DNA of 64,000 nucleotides from an uncultured Bacteroidota bacterium (GTDB lineage Bacteria; Bacteroidota; Bacteroidia; AKYH767-A; OLB10): NCBI GenBank assembly GCA_903847585.1, contig CAINEC010000031.1, positions 32,870 to 96,869 of the forward strand, read 5' to 3'. Shown piece by piece: positions 61,701 to 64,000 of this stretch (position 1 is its first letter; each line of letters starts with the position of its first letter). The notes under the pieces were generated by a model. It saw only the letters and a program-made list of their open reading frames with translations, ran no database searches and was not told where the DNA came from. The position numbers and the translations under genes were made by a program.

Positions 61701-61863
61701 TAACAATTTAGAATATGTAATTACTGATATCAATGGAAGAGTAATCAGGGATGTTTCAAGTGACAAAAAAACAATTGATTTGTCTAATGAGCCTAGCGGA
61801 ATATATTTTCTAAATATGCTTATTGATGAAATAAATATTAGAATTAAATTGGTGAAATTATAA
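55777..61863 (+). CDS. Giant T9SS surface protein built of Ig-like repeats
   Basis: I start at 55777 (MISRKGIFRLVILTILNVIF), one base after the preceding stop; the track's earlier ATG lies inside that gene. The product is about 2028 residues with a signal peptide ending near NSQ. A ~200-residue N-terminal jelly-roll-like domain ('YPAPFGNYNFGAKHQFLI') is followed by about fifteen ~85-residue repeats. Each starts near 'SSNQTICSGTSP', carries 'G.IQWQ.S.N..TW..I.GAT..TLTSAQMGG' and ends 'TKYFRAVVTSGSC...SNT.TITV'. A type A T9SS tail closes it ('KVFPIPSTGIFNI...IRIKLVKL'). It is probably an adhesin or surface fibre displayed by the operon. Confidence 0.88.
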   Translation: MISRKGIFRLVILTILNVIFFANNANSQNLTVIGTGTGSNTTTSYPAPFGNYNFGAKHQFLILASELINSGIPANAFINSIGFNITNVNTSNLILTNFNLKVFSANYSNPLASTFVSAGGFVTLNDVSATQNINLSNGWNSVNLTNGFYWDGISNLIVETCFNNTTSTQNVSTEWTTNLSGSVFTRYYRANSSTNCSSTTTTATSSTTRPLIRMGWGIPSPIITPFNSNGTICTGTNLTLQANNSFGQVYWYSNSCGGNPIDSGVFITVNPSVSTTYYALNFYNGQYSSSCGALSINVKAPSNAGNVSTNQFICLGNSPNDMRVYGYVGDNFQWQKSFDNINWTSIPGATDDTLFSNLAGIISSTTYYRAIVANTPCSYDTSLSITVTPKQLPNVYAGADQQICSGNTTTLFGSGNAVTYVWTFGGLQIGTNSSISISPASLNANSYVLVGTGANSCIGRDTIVVFVDSISNAGFLGPNQTICQNTTPAPLILSGYKGTITWQRSYDTINWVDILTGPSILPSASMGVLNNLTYFRCVVKNNSCPSDTSNYIFIALTPASDAGIPLGGGVVCSGIAPTAPIVLYNYVGNIQWQKSTNQTTWSNISGATDDSLTVAQIGILTVTTYYRAIVTNNPCQSDTSIVRNYTVISGYTAGAITPSLIQGCQVVSTGTLSNSSWISPSITWEQSFDNVNWSIVTNSTNLTGLNSIDLGLPTSVNKYFRVNATGCQVPLYSNVASIIVSSAPQIGTAYPFSQSICSGTATQLFLSSYLGTIQWQSSTNGSTWTAVTNANNDTLSISSLSTTTYFRAVVTSGSCGSLTSNIDTIIVFTAPISGNATSNQTICAGSTPTQLTLTGSSGIIQWQTSNDNVNWSNISGANATILAAAQMGGALTSTKYYRAQLSNTNCSNVTSNVVTITVNNVAAGIVTLDQTICSGTSPDSLFLINSVGNIQWQYLANGSTWLNLSSATNDTLPSALMGNLTTTGYFRAVVSNSPCPSAISNYIIITVNPVNESGVISSNQTICSGSSPSSLTASLTSGTLQWQSSPNSINWNNISGANAASLTAAQMGGALTSTKYFRLIASGFPCLNDTSNVITITVNQPNNAGIISSNQTICLGTVPLALTSNSTNGTLRWQTSIDNINWSNISGATTSTLTPAQMGNLTSTKYFRLIATGSPCSNDTSNTITITVNPSSVGGTATANQTICYGLTPAPLTLTSYTGTIQWQSSIDNLNWSNIPGATAATLTSTQMGGALFSTKYFRAVVTSGLCASVISNPITITISNVNSGTASNNQTICIGTTPAQLTLTGFSGSIQWQSSNNNSTWSTITGATSSILSTAQMGGALTLTKYFRALVTSGSCTGISNTITITVVAAAVAGTASSNQTICSNTSPNNIVLTGYVGNIQWQYSNGTSTWFTIPNATDDTLTSALMGNLTATRYYRAYVTNSPCTNAFVSNTITITIGPSAVAGTASSNQTICTSTSPAQLILSGYTGTIQWQSSLNNSTWTNINGATAATLTSAQMGGTLSSTKYFRAVITSSNCSANSNTVAINVISNPVAGTAIGNQTICSGSTPSNLIVSGYNGNIQWQVSTNGSNWVDITGAVNDTLFSSSMGSLTATKFYRAVITNLPCATSAYSNTITVTVSLQSNAGVASSNQSICIGSTPSAISLSGYTGAIQWQASTNNLNWTNINGATSSTLSSAGMGGALFATKYFRAIVTNSPCSSVISNTVTITVDSLPVAGTASSSQSVCTGTLANNITLTGYNGLIQWQSRTGSTWGNINGATGATLTSAQMGGPIYVNKFYRAIVRNGTCPNDTSNIVTITILPAPTINAGNDQNVCIGNSVLLNAIQSGGSQILWNNNVQNNVSFIPLTTTNYVATVLGTNGCNAQDTVTVFVNYPDTVSLYISALNTYYYNGIPYSQSGVFVDSLTNQYGCDSIVTINLNIVTGLSQEELIKVIKVFPIPSTGIFNIDCEICDFNNLEYVITDINGRVIRDVSSDKKTIDLSNEPSGIYFLNMLIDEINIRIKLVKL
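58260..61240 (+). repeat. Tandem ~255-bp coding repeats inside the giant surface protein
   Basis: The most similar repeats lie here and are recognisable at DNA level by recurring blocks such as 'caaatggga ggtgc...actaa(a)tactttagagc' and 'tacaatggcaatc'. Spacing between successive 'NQTIC' motifs is about 85 codons. Such near-identical units favour slippage or unequal recombination and are prone to assembly collapse. They are protein-coding, not a CRISPR array. Confidence 0.75.
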
Positions 61864-61896
61864 TTTTATGGTAATTTCATTAAAATTTTATTTCAA

Positions 61897-62358
61897 ATGA
61901 AAATCATTAAGCTCAGCTTACTGCTATTGATACTAGGTGCTAAATTATCTTTTTCACAGAGTATAAAGTTTATTGGCTTAAAAACAATAGCCTATCATCC
62001 TGAATATCAAGAGTGGGATTCTTGGCCAGACCAATGGTATCCCTTAAGTGAAGCAGAAACATTTAGCATGTATATAAGCGAAGAAGTAATTGGTAAGATT
62101 TACAAAGTTGTTTTGTACAAAAACGGAGTTCAATTTACAGAAGCAGCTGTACGTTATGACTCTCAAAAATCAATCGAGGTTAGGGATGCATGGTCTAATA
62201 AATATGTTAATTGTTATAAGGATGCTGATGGTGATTATATTTATACTGTTAATGTTTCATTAGAGCAATTATCAAAAAATGCTGATCCGTGGACTGATAA
62301 AGACAGTATTATTTATTTCTGGTTCTTTTCCGCAAATATTGGAATAGCATTAAGGTAG
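61897..62358 (+). CDS. Secreted hypothetical protein
   Basis: The product is 153 residues with a signal peptide ending near SFSQ21. The mature part is rich in Trp and Tyr ('YHPEYQEWDSWPDQWYPLSEAETFSMYI') and strand-like ('IYKVVLYKNGVQFTEAAVRYD', 'GDYIYTVNVSLEQL'), consistent with a compact beta-sandwich. No family recognised. It follows the giant repeat protein by 33 bases in the same orientation. Confidence 0.55.
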   Translation: MKIIKLSLLLLILGAKLSFSQSIKFIGLKTIAYHPEYQEWDSWPDQWYPLSEAETFSMYISEEVIGKIYKVVLYKNGVQFTEAAVRYDSQKSIEVRDAWSNKYVNCYKDADGDYIYTVNVSLEQLSKNADPWTDKDSIIYFWFFSANIGIALR

Positions 62359-62371
62359 TAATCGTTTTGTT

Positions 62372-63070
62372 ATGTCATATCATAAACTGAGTTTTGATAA
62401 AATAAAACTCACGCTAAATACATTATCAAATAGAATTTCTGCTAGATTTCCTGAATCAAGTTTACTTACTTTAAGTAAGGAGTTAACTACCACTTTAGAT
62501 AAAATAAAGAACACAATTGAGATATTAAAAAAACCTGATATTAAGGCAAGAATATTTTTTTATTGCTTTTGCTTAATCCTTGTTGTTTTCTTTGCATTCG
62601 GAATAATTAAATTATGTGATTCAATTAAGAATGAAAATGAGGTAAATGCCTATATACAGAGTATGGAAGCTATGATGAATACATTTTTATTAATAGGAGG
62701 AGCTATTTATTTTATGTATAAGTATGAAGAGCGAAAAAAGGAAAAAATTATTCTTCGAAAAATAAAAGACCTCAGAATTTATATTCATGTAATTGATATG
62801 CACCAGATGAGTAAAGATCCATTATCAATCTCCTCATTATCCACTCAATATTCAAATAAGGAAATGCTGACAGATTATGAAATGAATCGATATCTTAATT
62901 ATTGCTGTGAATTATTGGCAATAACATCAAAAATGGCTGTTCTTTTTGCAAATGAAAATACCACAGAAAGGGTTAGTGAAGCTGTTCATGAAATAGAAAT
63001 GTTGTCTGCAACACTCAATAGAAAAATTTGGCAAAAAATTGCGCTGATTGGTGGAATTGCAAATTCATAA
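62372..63070 (+). CDS. Hypothetical two-helix membrane protein
   Basis: The product is 232 residues. A cytoplasmic N-terminal ~65 residues is followed by two membrane helices, about 68-88 ('ARIFFYCFCLILVVFFAFGIIKLC') and about 105-125 ('MMNTFLLIGGAIYFMYKY'), then a long helical cytoplasmic C-terminus ('LLAITSKMAVLFANENTTERVSEAVHEIEMLSATLNRKIWQKI'). No catalytic motif or family recognised. It is 12 bases upstream of another two-helix protein and may form a complex with it. Confidence 0.55.
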   Translation: MSYHKLSFDKIKLTLNTLSNRISARFPESSLLTLSKELTTTLDKIKNTIEILKKPDIKARIFFYCFCLILVVFFAFGIIKLCDSIKNENEVNAYIQSMEAMMNTFLLIGGAIYFMYKYEERKKEKIILRKIKDLRIYIHVIDMHQMSKDPLSISSLSTQYSNKEMLTDYEMNRYLNYCCELLAITSKMAVLFANENTTERVSEAVHEIEMLSATLNRKIWQKIALIGGIANS

Positions 63071-63082
63071 TATTGGTAGAGC

Positions 63083-63304
63083 ATGTATCATACACTTAAA
63101 GAATCATTACAGAAGAATGCTGATGTATATGTGATATTGGTTTTTACAGGACTTGTTTTAGGAATAATAGTATTTGTAAAATCAGGACTTAATATTATCT
63201 GGCCATTTCTTTTTATGCTTTTAAACAATTTAATTTTTGTTTACATCATTAATAAAACAGTTTATTGGACCATCAAAAGATGGTTAAGGATTAAGTTATA
63301 CTAG
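63083..63304 (+). CDS. Small two-helix membrane protein
   Basis: The product is 73 residues with two hydrophobic helices ('VYVILVFTGLVLGIIVFV' and 'IIWPFLFMLLNNLIFVYIINKTVYW') and a basic C-terminus ('KRWLRIKLY'), so the tail should face the cytoplasm. No family recognised. It is probably co-transcribed with the preceding membrane protein and is the last gene of the co-directional run. Confidence 0.5.
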   Translation: MYHTLKESLQKNADVYVILVFTGLVLGIIVFVKSGLNIIWPFLFMLLNNLIFVYIINKTVYWTIKRWLRIKLY

Positions 63305-63534
63305 TTTTACAAGACTATACGCTGTAATTTATTTAATTAGGTTGTTTTTTATTGTAAAGATACTTTTTATATAAAATCCTTTTGTAAACATCTATAATTA
63401 GCTAATTTTGTTTTTACTCATTGATAATTTATTTCTTGTATAAGTTTATAAAAGAAAGCTAGAATAAATTATTATATTGCTTGATAAATTATTACCAATA
63501 GTTAATTATCACATAAACAAAACTTCTTAAATCT

Positions 63535-63957
63535 ATGAATTATATTAGACGAATACTTGTAGTAGTTCTATTTTGCTTTGCCATAAACATTTCAAAATCT
63601 AATGATAATTTTAATAAATTCAACTTATCTGGGATTCAGCTTGGTGAAGTTAAAGGGGAGTGCACAATGAATTTATGTGATAGCTATATGTTGGAAGGGA
63701 GTTCCAAATTAATTTACTCATCATGTTGTCAATTTATGGTAATCAATGGTAGAAAAGAATATTTAAAGAATAATTCGCAATCAAGTCCAACAACAGTAGA
63801 GTTAGAAAATGCCAACTATATAGTAATAATTAATTACACAAAGTTAAATTGCAATGGAAAGGTATGTTGTGATATGAAAGGTGAAATGACAATTACCAAT
63901 AAAAGAAGTGATGAAATCAAAGAATTTAAAGTGTATGGAAGTGTGAATTGTGAGTAA
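63535..63957 (+). CDS. Secreted Cys-rich hypothetical protein
   Basis: The product is 140 residues with a signal peptide ending near SKSND23. The mature part has eight cysteines in pairs ('GECTMNLCDSY', 'SSCCQF', 'LNCNGKVCCDMKG', 'VNCE'), suggesting disulfide bonds in the periplasm or outside. Strand-like segments ('NYIVIINYTKLNC', 'EFKVYGSVNCE') suggest a small beta fold. No family recognised. 230 AT-rich bases separate it from the preceding gene, so it has its own promoter. Confidence 0.52.
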   Translation: MNYIRRILVVVLFCFAINISKSNDNFNKFNLSGIQLGEVKGECTMNLCDSYMLEGSSKLIYSSCCQFMVINGRKEYLKNNSQSSPTTVELENANYIVIINYTKLNCNGKVCCDMKGEMTITNKRSDEIKEFKVYGSVNCE

Positions 63958-64000
63958 ATAATTTGCCCCTTGTCTTATTTTTAAATTAATAATAATACAT

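Overview
The window is AT-rich chromosomal DNA of a Bacteroidota bacterium, probably a flavobacterium- or cytophaga-like lineage. The evidence is several secreted proteins ending in type IX secretion (T9SS) sorting domains (type A 'YPNP...G.Y.L.I' tails and one gliding-motility-type C-terminus), SprB-like and PKD repeats, Bacteroidota-specific families (DUF2805, MbnP, YHYH, DUF5715, FISUMP/Lcl_C domains) and matches to the Bacteroidota promoter pattern TTTG-N19-TAnnTTTG. No rRNA, tRNA, CRISPR array, transposase or integrase was recognised.

Layout. 1-5.6 kb: the start of an MFS transporter, a PIG-L deacetylase, a phospholipase-D-like T9SS protein, a START-like protein and a THUMP RNA methyltransferase. 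5.6-8.1 kb: a small accessory patch with a truncated Doc-type toxin and its antitoxin, two orphan genes separated by integron-attC-like inverted repeats (the stop codon of one lies inside the repeat), and a SET-domain gene broken by one in-frame stop. 8.1-12.9 kb: a cyanophycin module (isoaspartyl peptidase, cyanophycinase, cyanophycin synthetase). 13-16.1 kb: a YHYH protein, a MauG/MbnH-type di-haem protein and an MbnP protein. 16.2-21.8 kb: a large surface protein and a GH99-like hydrolase. 21.8-25.4 kb: two LPP20-type lipoproteins, a small membrane protein and a DUF5715 (M15-like) protein.

25.5-44.3 kb: the most striking part, a long co-directional run of Ser/Thr phospho-signalling genes behind a good promoter. 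It holds an FHA-FHA-ABC transporter fusion, an FHA-TM-M48 metalloprotease, a Ser/Thr kinase with a DUF1036-like exterior domain, a zinc-ribbon-FHA protein, a vWA-like-TM-FHA protein, a PP2C phosphatase with a membrane anchor, four tandem paralogous transmembrane kinases and a fifth decayed one, a second M48 protease, and small secreted or membrane proteins. The intracellular kinase halves are near-copies while the extracytoplasmic halves differ (unknown low-complexity, LysM-like, FISUMP+Lcl_C, Lcl_C). The phosphatase and one kinase share the same LysM-like tail. No T6SS structural genes are present, so I read it as a stand-alone envelope-sensing phosphorylation system with protease and ABC-transporter outputs; this is inference.

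44.4-47.5 kb: housekeeping genes (DUF2805, an atypical SDR, a PKD/T9SS protein, purine nucleoside phosphorylase). 47.5-64 kb: a second signalling/surface operon with a WG-repeat lipoprotein, a tail-anchored Ser/Thr kinase, several secreted proteins (Ig-like, FN3-like, Lcl_C/FISUMP-like), a roughly 2,000-residue T9SS protein made of about fifteen Ig-like repeats, and small membrane or secreted unknowns. Both signalling regions use Lcl_C/FISUMP modules, which suggests they sense or decorate the same envelope compartment.
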